A stretch of 55,557 bases of DNA from Oscillospiraceae bacterium (GCA_015066245.1 SVOS01000010.1:1-55557); one strand, 5' to 3'; shown: positions 31,614-41,286, counted from the stretch's first letter. Made by a program: numbers and translations. The notes: generated by a model not told the origin, from the sequence alone.

Positions 31614-32666
31614 ACAGATTATTCCTCCACCGATTACTTTGTCACCACTGTAAATTACAAGTGACTGACCCGGGCTTGGGGCTCGCTGAGGATTTTTGAA
31701 CTGGGCTTTTATGTCGCCGTTTTCAAGAAGATATACGGTAACCTCCTGAGGTGCCTGATTGTAACGAATCATCGCCTCGCCAACAATGGGAAAGCTTTGG
31801 TTTTTGCTGATGATATTCACATTCTTTGCAAAAACTATGGTACAAAAAAGCTCCTCGTGCTTGCCCAGAGTAACGGTGTTGCTCTTGATATTTTTTGAAA
31901 CAACATATCTGGGCGAGTCAAAAGAAAGCCCAAGACCCTTTCGCTGGCCTACTGTGTAGCGGATAATGCCCTTGTGTTTACCGAGGATGTTGCCGTCTTT
32001 GTCCACAAAATTACCCTCGGGAAAATCCCTTTGGCAATACTCGGAGATAAAGTCAAAATAATCGCCGTTAATAAAGCAGATATCCTGACTGTCGGCTTTG
32101 TCGTAGTTAACAAGTCCTGCTTTTCTGGCGAATTCTCGGACCTGAGGCTTTGAGTAACTGCCCAGCGGCAGAAGAAGCTTTGAAAGCTCCTGAGATGATA
32201 AATTATAGAGAACATAACTCTGGTCTTTGGATTTATCTGCGGCTTTTCTAAGCTCGTATTCTCCACTCTCGGGATTTAACACCACCTGAGCATAATGGCC
32301 CGTAGCAATGTAGTCAAAGCCGTTTTTCTCGGCATAATCAAAGACATACTTGAATTTTACTGTGCGGTTGCACTGAACACAAGGGTTGGGAGTTTTGCCG
32401 TTTATATATTCCTTAACAAAGGTGTCTATAACATCTTTTTTAAATTCATCGCGGTAATCGGCATAGACAAAATGCACATCCATATCCTTGCAGATTTTCT
32501 CAGCACATTCTTTGTCATAAGTGATAATGTTACCACAGTCATCGGTTTTGTCAAAAAGCCTCAGCATGATTCCCGTAACATCGTAGCCCGATTCTTTGAG
32601 AAGATACACCGCCGCACTGCTGTCAACGCCGCCGCTGATGGCCACTAAAACTTTTTTTCTTAACAT
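31611..32666 (-). CDS. mnmA: tRNA-specific 2-thiouridylase
   Basis: Adds sulfur to U34 of Lys/Glu/Gln tRNAs using ATP and a cysteine-desulfurase-derived persulfide. 351 residues. Motifs are the PP-loop LVAISGGVDSSAAVYLLK, the first catalytic Cys in TPNPCVQCNRTVKF, ATGHYAQV, the second Cys in ADSQDICFI and the C-terminal RYTVGQRKGLG. The last codons are GGIIC-stop; the stop itself lies in the repeat block. It is 14 nt downstream of apbE. Confidence 0.96.
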   Translation of the reverse strand: MLRKKVLVAISGGVDSSAAVYLLKESGYDVTGIMLRLFDKTDDCGNIITYDKECAEKICKDMDVHFVYADYRDEFKKDVIDTFVKEYINGKTPNPCVQCNRTVKFKYVFDYAEKNGFDYIATGHYAQVVLNPESGEYELRKAADKSKDQSYVLYNLSSQELSKLLLPLGSYSKPQVREFARKAGLVNYDKADSQDICFINGDYFDFISEYCQRDFPEGNFVDKDGNILGKHKGIIRYTVGQRKGLGLSFDSPRYVVSKNIKSNTVTLGKHEELFCTIVFAKNVNIISKNQSFPIVGEAMIRYNQAPQEVTVYLLENGDIKAQFKNPQRAPSPGQSLVIYSGDKVIGGGIIC

Positions 32667-32679
32667 AAAAGTTCAACCT

Positions 32680-33696
32680 TTATATATTTATAATTTTTAT
32701 ATCTTCATATCCTTCGCTTAAAGCAAAGTTTTTGCTGATATTTTCCGTAACAAACACAGAGTCCTCTGTAAGCACCACAAAATCAAGCTCAGGATAAAGT
32801 CCTGCAATCTCCTTGACACTGCTGCTGCCCTTTACAAAGACCGCAGTAGAAAGTGCGTCGCAAACAGTGCCGTTTTCTCCGATTACTGTTGAGGATAAAA
32901 CATCAGTTTTTGCAGGCGAAGCAGTATGAGGGTCCATTATATGGTGATAAATTTCGCCATTTTCCTCAAAGTACCTCTCGTATCCTCCTGCGGTGGAGAT
33001 AGTTTTGTCTGCAACAGACACAGTGGCAAAATATCCATCGGCAAAAGGAGCCTTAATGCCGATATTCCAGAGACTTTTGTCAGGCTTTGAGCCGATAAGG
33101 CAGATATTCCCTCCGAAGTTGAGCATTGCAGAGCTTACACCCTCTTCTCTGAGAAAATCAGCCACATAATCAGCCACATATCCCTTGGCAATTCCTCCTA
33201 AATCTATGGAGAAGCTCTCGCCTATTCGCACGCTTTCGGTACTATCGTCAAACTCAAGGGTTTTGTAATCAATATACTCAAGAGCTGAGGCAATATCGTG
33301 CTCTTCGGGTATCGTGTATTTATTTGAGTCAAATCCCCAAATAGAAACTGCGGGAGATATGGTAATATCAAAAGCGCCCTTTGTGTTTTCAGAAACCTCA
33401 TAAGCAGTCTTAAGCACCTCATAGGCAGAATCCTCTATCTCAACCCAATCTCCTGAATTTTCATTGATTCTGCTTATGTCACTGCCTTCAATTGTTTTGG
33501 AGAAAATCCCCTCAAGCCAATGAATCTCACCACCACAGAGACTAAGGGTTTCTTGGTCACAGTTATAAACCGTAAGCTCGATAATAGTATCAAGACCATA
33601 TATTTCTTTGGTGAGAGCTTTCGGGTTATCCTTTGCCGAGCAACCCGACACCAAAGCCATAGTTATTATTATAACCAAAGCTATAAATTTCTTCAT
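32680..33696 (-). CDS. apbE: FAD:protein FMN transferase (lipoprotein)
   Basis: Extracytoplasmic Mg-dependent flavin transferase that attaches FMN covalently to Thr residues of proteins such as Rnf/Nqr subunits. 338 residues, with an N-terminal lipoprotein signal (MKKFIALVIIITMALVSGC). The ApbE fold shows TIEGSDISRINENSG, IDLGGIAKGYVADYVADFL, LNFGGNICLIGSKP and YHHIMDPHTASPAKTDVLSSTVIG. AGGTGATTTT precedes the ATG. No rnf genes or flavinylation target (DGxTGATT-type FMN-binding proteins) are in the window. Confidence 0.94.
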   Translation of the reverse strand: MKKFIALVIIITMALVSGCSAKDNPKALTKEIYGLDTIIELTVYNCDQETLSLCGGEIHWLEGIFSKTIEGSDISRINENSGDWVEIEDSAYEVLKTAYEVSENTKGAFDITISPAVSIWGFDSNKYTIPEEHDIASALEYIDYKTLEFDDSTESVRIGESFSIDLGGIAKGYVADYVADFLREEGVSSAMLNFGGNICLIGSKPDKSLWNIGIKAPFADGYFATVSVADKTISTAGGYERYFEENGEIYHHIMDPHTASPAKTDVLSSTVIGENGTVCDALSTAVFVKGSSSVKEIAGLYPELDFVVLTEDSVFVTENISKNFALSEGYEDIKIINI

Positions 33697-33722
33697 AAAA
33701 TCACCTAAAATAAGTAATTTTG

Positions 33723-33750
33723 AAAAAGACGGCTTATAAAAAGCCGTCTT
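33723..33750 (-). terminator. Terminator at the end of the yloC-hprK-like operon
   Basis: The stem AAGACGGCTT (33726-33735) with AAGCCGTCTT (33741-33750) overlaps the stop codon of the HprK-like gene. It is followed on the minus strand by five T. It ends the long minus-strand operon that starts near 47168. Confidence 0.85.
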
Positions 33751-34462
33751 ATGTTAATTTTGGTTTACCGCTGAGGGTATTATAGCAAAGCTCAACCGCC
33801 TCAAAGCTTTTGGTACAGTTAAGCTTATATACGGGCACCTGAGAAAGAGTTTTGTCCAGCACATCCAGCAGAGCCATAATCTTCTCAGGCTCTTCGGGAC
33901 GCAGGGTCTGCTCCATAATAACTGTCATAGCTTCACTGCTTTGAAGCCTTGAGATAGAATTTTCGGGTGCCTGATTCATCACGCATATTCCCTTAAGGGG
34001 TACACTGATATTTGCATTTATATCATTTTTGCCCGAAAAAGGAGTACCGCATACAAAGGCTTTGCCATCTATAAATTTCACCACAGGCTTGTCGTCGTTT
34101 ATTGCGATAGCCTTTGTACCGAAATACTGACGCCAAAGTGCCGAATGAGTAGACTTACCTGCACCGCAAGGGCCTGTAAAAGCAAAGCCCGAGCCATCCA
34201 CCGCAACCGCAGATGAATGCAGGAAAAACGCATCCTTACCCAATATCTCTTTGTAAAATTTAGCACCCATAAGCACATACTCCGCAAGGTCGCGGGTTGC
34301 AACATACTTTATGAGGTGTTCGTCAATTTCTTCTTCGGATACCGAAAGAGAAATCTCGGGTGTCAGGTTTTGATTTTCGGCAAGATATTTCTCCGACCTT
34401 GACATAAGTCGCTCATATCGGGGAGAATATTCAACTAAAAAATCAGCTATGGAATAAATCAT
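33749..34462 (-). CDS. HPr kinase/phosphorylase C-terminal-like kinase
   Basis: 237 residues with the PEPCK-like P-loop fold of the HprK C-terminal domain. The Walker A-type loop GPCGAGKSTHSALW is at about 97-110, after the FFLHSSAVAVDGSGFAF strand; INDDKPVVKFID and VCGTPFSGKNDIN match HprK-like regions around the active site. The N-terminal 75 or so residues are helical and unlike the HprK N-domain, so this is a divergent HprK-like kinase and not the HPr regulator itself. It lies 17 nt after rsgA as the last gene of the prkC/prpC operon. Substrate unknown; similar proteins occur in peptide-modification clusters, but no such partner is here. Confidence 0.75.
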   Translation of the reverse strand: MIYSIADFLVEYSPRYERLMSRSEKYLAENQNLTPEISLSVSEEEIDEHLIKYVATRDLAEYVLMGAKFYKEILGKDAFFLHSSAVAVDGSGFAFTGPCGAGKSTHSALWRQYFGTKAIAINDDKPVVKFIDGKAFVCGTPFSGKNDINANISVPLKGICVMNQAPENSISRLQSSEAMTVIMEQTLRPEEPEKIMALLDVLDKTLSQVPVYKLNCTKSFEAVELCYNTLSGKPKLT

Positions 34463-34479
34463 AAATTTAAGCCTTTCGG

Positions 34480-35373
34480 TTATTTAAGTTGCCAGGATTT
34501 GATATCCTTAAGCTCGTCATACATCAGAAGATAGCTTGCATGGCGGGACTTTGCAATCACGCCTTCGCTTACAGCATCTAATACTGCACAGCCTTTTTCA
34601 ACTGTATGAGAGCAAGAGGTAAACCTGCAGTCACAGATATATTCCTCAAATTCAGGGAAGCAATGAACAAGCTCGTCCTTATCGTTAAGACTGTAGCGGA
34701 TAAGGTCTACCGTAGAAAAGCCCGGTGTGTCGGCTATATATCCCTCTCCCGATTTATAAAGCTCCACCGTGCGTGTGGTGTGTCTGCCTCTGCCCAGCTT
34801 GTCGCTGATGTCAGCAGTCTTAAGCCCTAAGTCGGGAAGCAGGTTATTAAGCAGGGTGCTTTTGCCAACGCCGGAGTTACCGATAAAAGCCGCAAGCTTG
34901 CCGTCTATAAGTGAGCGTACCTTGTCCACACCCTCTTTTTTAATATCGGAATAATGGACGCAGGTAAAGCCTGCATTTGTATAAGTTTCAAACAGCGACT
35001 TGCAGTCGCCGATGTCGGTCTTGGAGAAAACTATCACAGGCTCAACGTCAATAGCCATAGCCGCCGCAGTAAGCTTGTCTATAACAAGGGTGTTGGGCTC
35101 GGGCTTTGTGGCTGACACAACAATAAAAAGTCTGTCAAGATTTGCAAGTGGCGGACGTGTCAGCAGGTTTTTGCGGGGATTGATGGAGCAAAGACTATGA
35201 TATCCGTCTTTTTTGAGCTCCACCACAACCTCATCACCTGCAACGGGAGTATCGCCGTTTTTGCGGAATACTCCCCTTGCCTTACACTCGTAAATCTCGC
35301 CTTGGCTTTCTACATAATAGAAGCCGCCTGTGACCTTTATGATTATACCGTTTATGATATTATCCTTACTCAA
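34480..35373 (-). CDS. rsgA: Ribosome small-subunit-dependent GTPase A
   Basis: Circularly permuted GTPase for 30S maturation. About 297 residues from the TTG at 35373, preceded by AGGTGA; an in-frame GTG at 35382 has no ribosome site. An OB-fold domain (GIIIKVTGGFYYVESQGEIYECKARG) is followed by the permuted GTPase with G4-type VFSKTDIGD, G1 GNSGVGKSTLLNNLLP and G3 DTPGFSTVDL, and a C-terminal zinc motif (CDCRFTSCSHTVEKGC). The start lies inside the last codons of prkC, a conserved neighbour. Confidence 0.96.
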   Translation of the reverse strand: MSKDNIINGIIIKVTGGFYYVESQGEIYECKARGVFRKNGDTPVAGDEVVVELKKDGYHSLCSINPRKNLLTRPPLANLDRLFIVVSATKPEPNTLVIDKLTAAAMAIDVEPVIVFSKTDIGDCKSLFETYTNAGFTCVHYSDIKKEGVDKVRSLIDGKLAAFIGNSGVGKSTLLNNLLPDLGLKTADISDKLGRGRHTTRTVELYKSGEGYIADTPGFSTVDLIRYSLNDKDELVHCFPEFEEYICDCRFTSCSHTVEKGCAVLDAVSEGVIAKSRHASYLLMYDELKDIKSWQLK

Positions 35374-37372
35374 TTGATTCACCTGTTGCGGGCTGTGCAG
35401 AAGGCACAGGAATTGTAACCTCCTGGGTGGGAGCTACTGTTGTGGGCTCCTCAACAGGATAATAGGCTACAAGGTCGGATGTTTTCTTGGTAAAGTTTAC
35501 GTTGTAAACGATATAGAGCTGGTCATTAAGCGTAACCTCAGCAGTCTTGATACCTGTACCTGTAACGGTTACGGCAATCTGCTTGGGTGTATCGGGGCCG
35601 ATTGTAGCAGGAGTTGCAGTGCCGTCGCAGCGAACAACAAGTCTTGTGTCCGGGGCAACATACTTAGGAAGCTCTACAATAATCTGAACACTGTTTATGG
35701 GCTCACCATCGCTTACGCTGATTTTTATAGTGGACTTTTTGCTGAGCTTGCCGCCGATTGGTGACTGAGAAACAACAGTGTCCTTGGGCTTGTCGCTTTT
35801 GACAACCTTTTTCTCAACTGTAAAGCCTGCATCGGTAAGCTTACTCTCTGCATCCTCTGCAGAATAACCGATTACATAAGGAACACTTATTCTTGAATCA
35901 TTTGTGTCAGCTACAACATAGAGATAAATCTTCTCTGTGTAGTCGGCAGTGGTGTTCTGAGGAGGATAGGTGTTCTTTACTGTGCCGGGAGTGAGGCTGT
36001 CGTCCTGAACCATGAAAACATCATAGTATACAAAGTTAGCTTCTTTGAGCTTTGCAATAGCCTCGCTCTGGGTGTCGCCATAAACGTAAGGAATCTCTCC
36101 CTCGCCCTGCTTGCTGTTGACAGTAAGAGTGATTGTGGCATTTTCCTTGACCTTTTTCTTTGCACTGGGTAAAGGAAGCTGGTCCACAACCTCGTTGAGC
36201 TCTTTATCCTTGTTGTAAATATACTCATACTCAAATTTAAAGCCGTAGTCGGGGTTGCCTGTTACCTCGTTTACATTCATTCCGATGAAATTGGGCACCT
36301 CAACCTCCAGAAGCTCCTCAGTGGCAGTTTGTCGGGTAAGACCGATGATAAAGCAAACTGTAAAGGCAATAAACGCAGCAATAACCACACCCAGTATAAT
36401 AGCAAAGCCTGAACTATGGCGTACATTGTCGTCGTCTTTAACCTCGTCTGCATTATTTTCGCTGCGGTTTGAGCGAACCTTGTTGATAGCATCAACGTAC
36501 TTGGTAGGCTGTTTATCGTAGAAATATTTATACTCAAATTTAACAGAAGGATTAAGACGGAATCTCTCAATATCTGAGAGCATCTCCTGGGCAGACTGAT
36601 AACGGTCTGTGGGCTGTTTCTGCATAGCCTTGAGGGTGATTTCCTCAAGACCTTCGGGAATGTCGGGATTAATCCGACTGGGTGAATCAGGAGTAAGCTG
36701 AAGGTGCATCAGTGCAACGCTTACTGCGTTATCGCCGTCATAAGGAAGCTTGCCCGTAAGCATTTCGTACATCATAACGCCAAGAGAATAGATATCTGTT
36801 CTGCCGTCAGTGATGTCACCCTTAGCCTGCTCGGGTGCGATATAGTGAACAGAGCCGATTGCCTGCTCTGTCATAGTTTTTGTGTTGTTGGAAAAACGAG
36901 CAATACCAAAGTCAGTTACTTTGATTGTGCCGTCAGAAAGCAGCATCATGTTCTGAGGCTTGATGTCACGGTGGACAACGCCCTTGGAGTGTGCATGAGA
37001 AAGAGCCGCCAGAACCTGGCTTATAAGGTGGACGGTTTCTTTCCAGCTTAAAACGCCCTGCTGCTGGATGTATTCCTTAAGTGTAATACCGTCAATGTAC
37101 TCCATAACGATGTACTGAATCATATCACCGAAGGAAACATCAAAAACCTTAACGATATTGGGGTGAGAAAGCACCGCAATCGCCTTGGACTCGTTTTTGA
37201 AACGGCGGATAAACTCAAGATTATTAAGATATTCGTCCTTAAGTATTTTGATAGCTACTTCTCGGTCATCGATAGTATCATAGCAACGATATACGTTAGC
37301 CATACCGCCGATACCGATAAGCTCACGGATATCATATCGGCCGTCAAGCTTTTTGCCTACGTATTTATCCAT
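35366..37372 (-). CDS. prkC: Serine/threonine protein kinase with PASTA repeats
   Basis: Membrane kinase that senses muropeptides or lipid II and controls cell wall growth, dormancy exit and metabolism in Gram-positives. 668 residues. The kinase domain (about 13-275) has Lys42, HRDIKPQN (His134-Asp136) and DFG at 154-156, with an activation loop rich in Thr. A single transmembrane helix lies at 322-345. About three PASTA repeats follow (VEVPNFIGMNVNEV, GEIPYVYGDTQSEA, ISVPYVIGYSAEDAE), then an extra beta-rich C-terminal domain and a Thr/Pro tail. Co-transcribed with its phosphatase prpC 15 nt upstream. Confidence 0.96.
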   Translation of the reverse strand: MDKYVGKKLDGRYDIRELIGIGGMANVYRCYDTIDDREVAIKILKDEYLNNLEFIRRFKNESKAIAVLSHPNIVKVFDVSFGDMIQYIVMEYIDGITLKEYIQQQGVLSWKETVHLISQVLAALSHAHSKGVVHRDIKPQNMMLLSDGTIKVTDFGIARFSNNTKTMTEQAIGSVHYIAPEQAKGDITDGRTDIYSLGVMMYEMLTGKLPYDGDNAVSVALMHLQLTPDSPSRINPDIPEGLEEITLKAMQKQPTDRYQSAQEMLSDIERFRLNPSVKFEYKYFYDKQPTKYVDAINKVRSNRSENNADEVKDDDNVRHSSGFAIILGVVIAAFIAFTVCFIIGLTRQTATEELLEVEVPNFIGMNVNEVTGNPDYGFKFEYEYIYNKDKELNEVVDQLPLPSAKKKVKENATITLTVNSKQGEGEIPYVYGDTQSEAIAKLKEANFVYYDVFMVQDDSLTPGTVKNTYPPQNTTADYTEKIYLYVVADTNDSRISVPYVIGYSAEDAESKLTDAGFTVEKKVVKSDKPKDTVVSQSPIGGKLSKKSTIKISVSDGEPINSVQIIVELPKYVAPDTRLVVRCDGTATPATIGPDTPKQIAVTVTGTGIKTAEVTLNDQLYIVYNVNFTKKTSDLVAYYPVEEPTTVAPTQEVTIPVPSAQPATGESIE

Positions 37373-37387
37373 ATCGGACTACTCCTC

Positions 37388-38113
37388 TCAATAAATTACT
37401 GTAACGGTAATGTTGTCGGTACCGCCGCCGTCCTTAGCTCTCTGAACCAGAGTATTCACAAGACTCTCTCCGCGGTTTTCGTGGACTGTCTTTACAATAT
37501 CACCGTTTGATACACAGTTTGTAAGTCCGTCGCTGCAGCTGAGGATTACGTCACCATAGGTAAAGTTTGCCTCGATATAGTCAATGGTTACATCAGGACG
37601 GATACCTAATGCACGGGTAATTATGTTTTTATTGGGGTGATTCTGAGCCTGCTCGGGTGTAAGCTCACCGCGTCTCACCATTTCCTGCACAACAGAGTGG
37701 TCCTCTGTAAGCTGCTTGATTTTACCGCCGCGGATAGAATAAGTGCGGCTGTCACCAACGTGGACAACGTGAACAGTTCTGTCCTTGACAAAAACAAGCT
37801 CACAAGTTGTACCCATACCCTCAAGCTCGGGCTCGGTAATTGAAATGTCAAAAAGATGTGAGTTAGCTCTGCGGACAATGTCAGTAAGCAGAGTTGCAAG
37901 CTGGTCTTTTGTAAGAGTTTCGTCATAGAGCTGCTCAATCTGCTCTGAGATAAGCTCAACTGCAGAAGCAGAAGCTACATTGCCGCCTGCTGCACCGCCC
38001 ATTCCATCGCAAACTACAGCCCATGCACAACTCGGGGATACAACTCCGAACCTGCAATCATCCTGATTCTGGCTTCTGACTAATCCGATATCGCTTTTGC
38101 TGAAAACCTCCAA
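37388..38113 (-). CDS. prpC: PP2C-family protein phosphatase
   Basis: Mn-dependent Ser/Thr phosphatase that reverses PrkC phosphorylation. 241 residues from the TTG at 38113, with a strong AAAGGAGG 8 nt before. Metal-binding motifs are SQNQDDCRFG, VVCDGMGGAAGG, VVHVGDSRTY, LTEDHS, ILSCSDGLTN and GGTDNITV. The order rlmN-prpC-prkC-rsgA is the standard Firmicutes arrangement. Confidence 0.96.
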   Translation of the reverse strand: MEVFSKSDIGLVRSQNQDDCRFGVVSPSCAWAVVCDGMGGAAGGNVASASAVELISEQIEQLYDETLTKDQLATLLTDIVRRANSHLFDISITEPELEGMGTTCELVFVKDRTVHVVHVGDSRTYSIRGGKIKQLTEDHSVVQEMVRRGELTPEQAQNHPNKNIITRALGIRPDVTIDYIEANFTYGDVILSCSDGLTNCVSNGDIVKTVHENRGESLVNTLVQRAKDGGGTDNITVTVIY

Positions 38114-38128
38114 GTTGTATACCTCCTT

Positions 38129-39154
38129 TTACTTTTTATTTTTACCTCTCAGCTGACCGCAGGATGCGTTGATGTCGGCACCCAGCGTACGCCTTACGGT
38201 AGAATTCACTTTGTATTCAGAAAGAATCTTCTGAAAATTAATAATACCCTTATCCTCTGAGGGTTTGTATCCCGTACCGTCAACGGGGTTTACGGGAATA
38301 AGGTTAACATGGCACAACGTACCCTTAATAAGCTCGCCCAAAGTGCGTGCACAGTATGGTGTGTCGTTAACTCCTTTAATCATTGCGTATTCGTATGTAA
38401 TACGCCTGCCTGTTTTGTCTGCATAATATTTGCAGGCTTTAATAGCCTCATCTACAGGATATTTGCGGTTAACAGGCATGGTCTTTGACCTTAATTCATC
38501 ATAGGGTGCGTGAAGCGACAAAGACAAAGTAACCCCAAATCCCTCGTCGGCAAAATCATAGATTTTTGGCACAAGACCGCAGGTAGACAGGGTGATGTGT
38601 CGGGTGCCGATGTTGAGAAATTTTTCGTTTGACACAAGTCTTATAAATTTAACCACGTTGTCGTAATTGTCAAGAGGCTCACCCATGCCCATAAGCACAA
38701 TATTTGAAATACGGATGCCAAGGTCTCTCTGGGCTGCCTCAATCTGCGATAGCATCTCCGAAGGCTTGAGCTGGCGAGTAAAACCGCCCATACCCGTTGC
38801 ACAGAAGGTACATCCCATCTTGCAACCCACCTGAGTGGAGATACACATTGAGTAGCCGTGGTTGTATTTCATCACAACCGCCTCAACGCATTCTTTGTCC
38901 TCAAAAGAGAACAGATATTTAACAGTTCCATCATATCGCGAAACAAGCTTTTTTTCAATATTTGCAACAGAAATGTAACATATTGAATTTAAGGTTTCCA
39001 CAATATTTTTGGGAAGATTCTTCATATCCTCAAATTTTGTAACACCTTTGGAGAGCCAGTCCATAATCTGGTTGGCTCTGAACTTGGGAGCCTTAAGCTC
39101 TTTTACGGTAAATTCAAGAATCTCCTCGGGGAGCATAGACTTAATATCAATCAT
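38129..39154 (-). CDS. rlmN: Dual-specificity RNA methyltransferase RlmN
   Basis: Radical SAM enzyme that methylates C2 of A2503 in 23S rRNA and A37 of some tRNAs. About 341 residues; GTG at 39157 and ATG at 39154 are both possible behind AGGTAGGGGA. The radical SAM cluster GCKMGCTFCATGMGG is present, with SNIVLMGMGEPLDNYDN and the C-terminal catalytic Cys in GADINASCGQL. The start overlaps the end of rsmB. Confidence 0.96.
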   Translation of the reverse strand: MIDIKSMLPEEILEFTVKELKAPKFRANQIMDWLSKGVTKFEDMKNLPKNIVETLNSICYISVANIEKKLVSRYDGTVKYLFSFEDKECVEAVVMKYNHGYSMCISTQVGCKMGCTFCATGMGGFTRQLKPSEMLSQIEAAQRDLGIRISNIVLMGMGEPLDNYDNVVKFIRLVSNEKFLNIGTRHITLSTCGLVPKIYDFADEGFGVTLSLSLHAPYDELRSKTMPVNRKYPVDEAIKACKYYADKTGRRITYEYAMIKGVNDTPYCARTLGELIKGTLCHVNLIPVNPVDGTGYKPSEDKGIINFQKILSEYKVNSTVRRTLGADINASCGQLRGKNKK

Positions 39155-40496
39155 CACAGTCCCCTACCTTCTCAAACGCGGACACAAAGAATCCGTCTGT
39201 ATTATTGATGTGAGGAAAAAGCGTAAGATGGTTTTCGGGCTCAACTATTCCTCTTTTAATATTTTCATTGAGCTTTAAATGCAAAGCTCTGAAGTTTTTA
39301 TTCTCAGAAAGAAATTTATCCGCAATTTTGCCGTTTTCCTCGGGATTAAGAGTGCAGGTTGAGTATATCAGCCTGCCGCCTTTTTTTACAAGTTTTGCGG
39401 TATTTGCTAAAATTTTATACTGAAGCTCAGGGAGACTCTGCATCTCCTCAAAGCTTTTATATCTTATCTCGGGTTTTCTGCCGATTACACCAAGTCCGCT
39501 GCAAGGAGCATCACAAAGCACCGCATCAAACTTGCCCTCAAGCTCCTCAGAGCTGCTGAGTGCATCACGGACATTTGCGTTTATTGATGTAATGGAAAGT
39601 CTTTCGGCGGATTTTCTGATAAGCTCCACCTTGTGGGGATAAAGGTCGAAAGACGAAATCTCTGCCTTATCCTCAGCAAGCAACGCCATCGAAAAGCTCT
39701 TTGAACCGGGAGCCGCACATACGTCAGCAACCTTCTCTCCAGCTTTGGGGTGTACTGCCTCACTTGCGATGATTGAGGAAATATCCTGCACGTACATTTT
39801 GCCGTCTTTAAAAGCCTTCAAGCTCTCGATAGAGCCTGTTGATGACACATTTATGGCATTTTCGCTCAGAATTGATTTTTTAGCTTTAACTCCACTGTCT
39901 GAAAGCTCGGCTATAAGCTCATCTCTGCTTGCTTTAAGGGTGTTTACTCTTAGTGTAAGCTCAGGCCTGCCCATAAAGGACTCAAGCATATCTTCAACTA
40001 TTTTTTCGGGATAAGAGTTAAGCCAGAACTTAACAATCTCCTCGGGACATGAAAACTTTACAGATAAGAATTTTACCTTATCTTTTTCGTCGGGCATTTT
40101 ATAAGCCAAATCCGCCCTGACAAAGGAGCGTAACAGTCCGTTGATAAAGCCCGAAGCCTTGTGAAGCTTAAGCTTTTTTGCAAGGTTGACGCTTTCGTTG
40201 ACTGCGGCACCTGCGTGGACAGAATCCATATAAAGAAGCTGGTACACGCCCATTCTCAGGATAATCAAGGCTTTTGGCTCGATTTTCTTGAGTCTTAATG
40301 AGGAGTACTGTCTGATTATATAATCTAAGGTAAGCTGTCGCTCAAGTACACCATAAGTCAGAGCTGTGCAAAAGGCGGCATCCTTGCCCGATAAGTTATT
40401 CTCTTTTTGGACCTTATCAAGGGTCAGATTTGAATAGGATGAATCCGAGTGAATTCTGTAAAGAATCTCGAAAGCCGCCTCTCTTGGACTTTTCAT
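39147..40496 (-). CDS. rsmB: 16S rRNA (cytosine-967-C5)-methyltransferase
   Basis: 449 residues: an N-terminal NusB-like RNA-binding domain (SPREAAFEILYRIHSDSSYSN; FCTALTYGVLERQLTLDYII) and a C-terminal SAM-dependent methyltransferase with VADVCAAPGSKSFSMA, LCDAPCSGLGVIGRKPE (catalytic Cys) and YSTCTLNPEENG. The Rossmann-fold loop reads CAAPGSKS, typical for the family. It sits between the yugP-like protease gene and rlmN in the conserved operon and overlaps rlmN. Confidence 0.95.
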   Translation of the reverse strand: MKSPREAAFEILYRIHSDSSYSNLTLDKVQKENNLSGKDAAFCTALTYGVLERQLTLDYIIRQYSSLRLKKIEPKALIILRMGVYQLLYMDSVHAGAAVNESVNLAKKLKLHKASGFINGLLRSFVRADLAYKMPDEKDKVKFLSVKFSCPEEIVKFWLNSYPEKIVEDMLESFMGRPELTLRVNTLKASRDELIAELSDSGVKAKKSILSENAINVSSTGSIESLKAFKDGKMYVQDISSIIASEAVHPKAGEKVADVCAAPGSKSFSMALLAEDKAEISSFDLYPHKVELIRKSAERLSITSINANVRDALSSSEELEGKFDAVLCDAPCSGLGVIGRKPEIRYKSFEEMQSLPELQYKILANTAKLVKKGGRLIYSTCTLNPEENGKIADKFLSENKNFRALHLKLNENIKRGIVEPENHLTLFPHINNTDGFFVSAFEKVGDCDD

Positions 40497-40511
40497 AAAA
40501 TTATCTCCAAT

Positions 40512-41270
40512 TTATCGTCTGCGTCTGTTCTGTGCCATGGTTATGATACGCAAAAGCTGCAAAAGTGCGGTTACTGCAGATGCCACATAGGTCATAGCCG
40601 CTGCCGTAAGGGTCTTTTTGGCACCTGAATATTCCTCACCCTGAAGCATACCTGTGTTTTTGATAATATTAAGTGCTCGTTTTGATGCGTTAAACTCTAC
40701 AGGCAAAGTCACAAGTGTAAACAAAAGCGAGGTACTGTAGAGAATTATACCTATAACAAGAATCACATCGCCGATACCATAGCTTGTGCTTACGGTTGAT
40801 GAATATGAATAGTAACTATAGCCCGAAAAGGCAAAGCCTATAATAATGAGAATCCAGCCGATGCGTGAGCCGAAGTTTGTGATAGGCACCAGCACCGAGC
40901 GAAGCTTGTTGGGAAAATATCCCTCTGCATGCTGAAGTGCGTGACCTGCCTCGTGACAAGCAACGCCTACTGCGGCAACGGTTGCTCTGTCATAAACGCC
41001 CTCAGAAAGTCTTATCACATTGCTTCTGGGGTCAAAATGGTCAGTAAGCTTGCCCCCCACGGGTACAATCTGAACATTTGTCACACCGCCTGCCGAAAGC
41101 ACACGCCTTGCAGCCTCGGCACCTGTGATGCCAAGACGATTGATAACCCTTGAATATTTAGAGTATGTGGATTTGACTTTAACCTGAGCAATCAGAGAAA
41201 TAATGATTGCAGGCAGCATCCACAACAGATACTGATAATATCCGTAAAAATATCCTCCTAAAAATCCCAT
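40512..41270 (-). CDS. Zinc metallopeptidase, YugP family
   Basis: Membrane-bound putative neutral zinc protease (DUF/COG2738), 252 residues from the ATG at 41270 (GFLGGYFYGYY) preceded by GGAGGAT; the longer frame overlaps fmt without a ribosome site. The HEAGH zinc motif is in ACHEAGHALQHAEGYFP, and the helices LLWMLPAIIISLIAQV, WILIIIGFAFSGYSYY and VILVIGIILYSTSLLF anchor it. The ASKRALNII third-ligand region follows. A gene of this family commonly sits between fmt and rsmB in Clostridia; its substrates are unknown. Confidence 0.9.
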   Translation of the reverse strand: MGFLGGYFYGYYQYLLWMLPAIIISLIAQVKVKSTYSKYSRVINRLGITGAEAARRVLSAGGVTNVQIVPVGGKLTDHFDPRSNVIRLSEGVYDRATVAAVGVACHEAGHALQHAEGYFPNKLRSVLVPITNFGSRIGWILIIIGFAFSGYSYYSYSSTVSTSYGIGDVILVIGIILYSTSLLFTLVTLPVEFNASKRALNIIKNTGMLQGEEYSGAKKTLTAAAMTYVASAVTALLQLLRIITMAQNRRRR

Positions 41271-41286
41271 ATATCCTCCAAATTTG

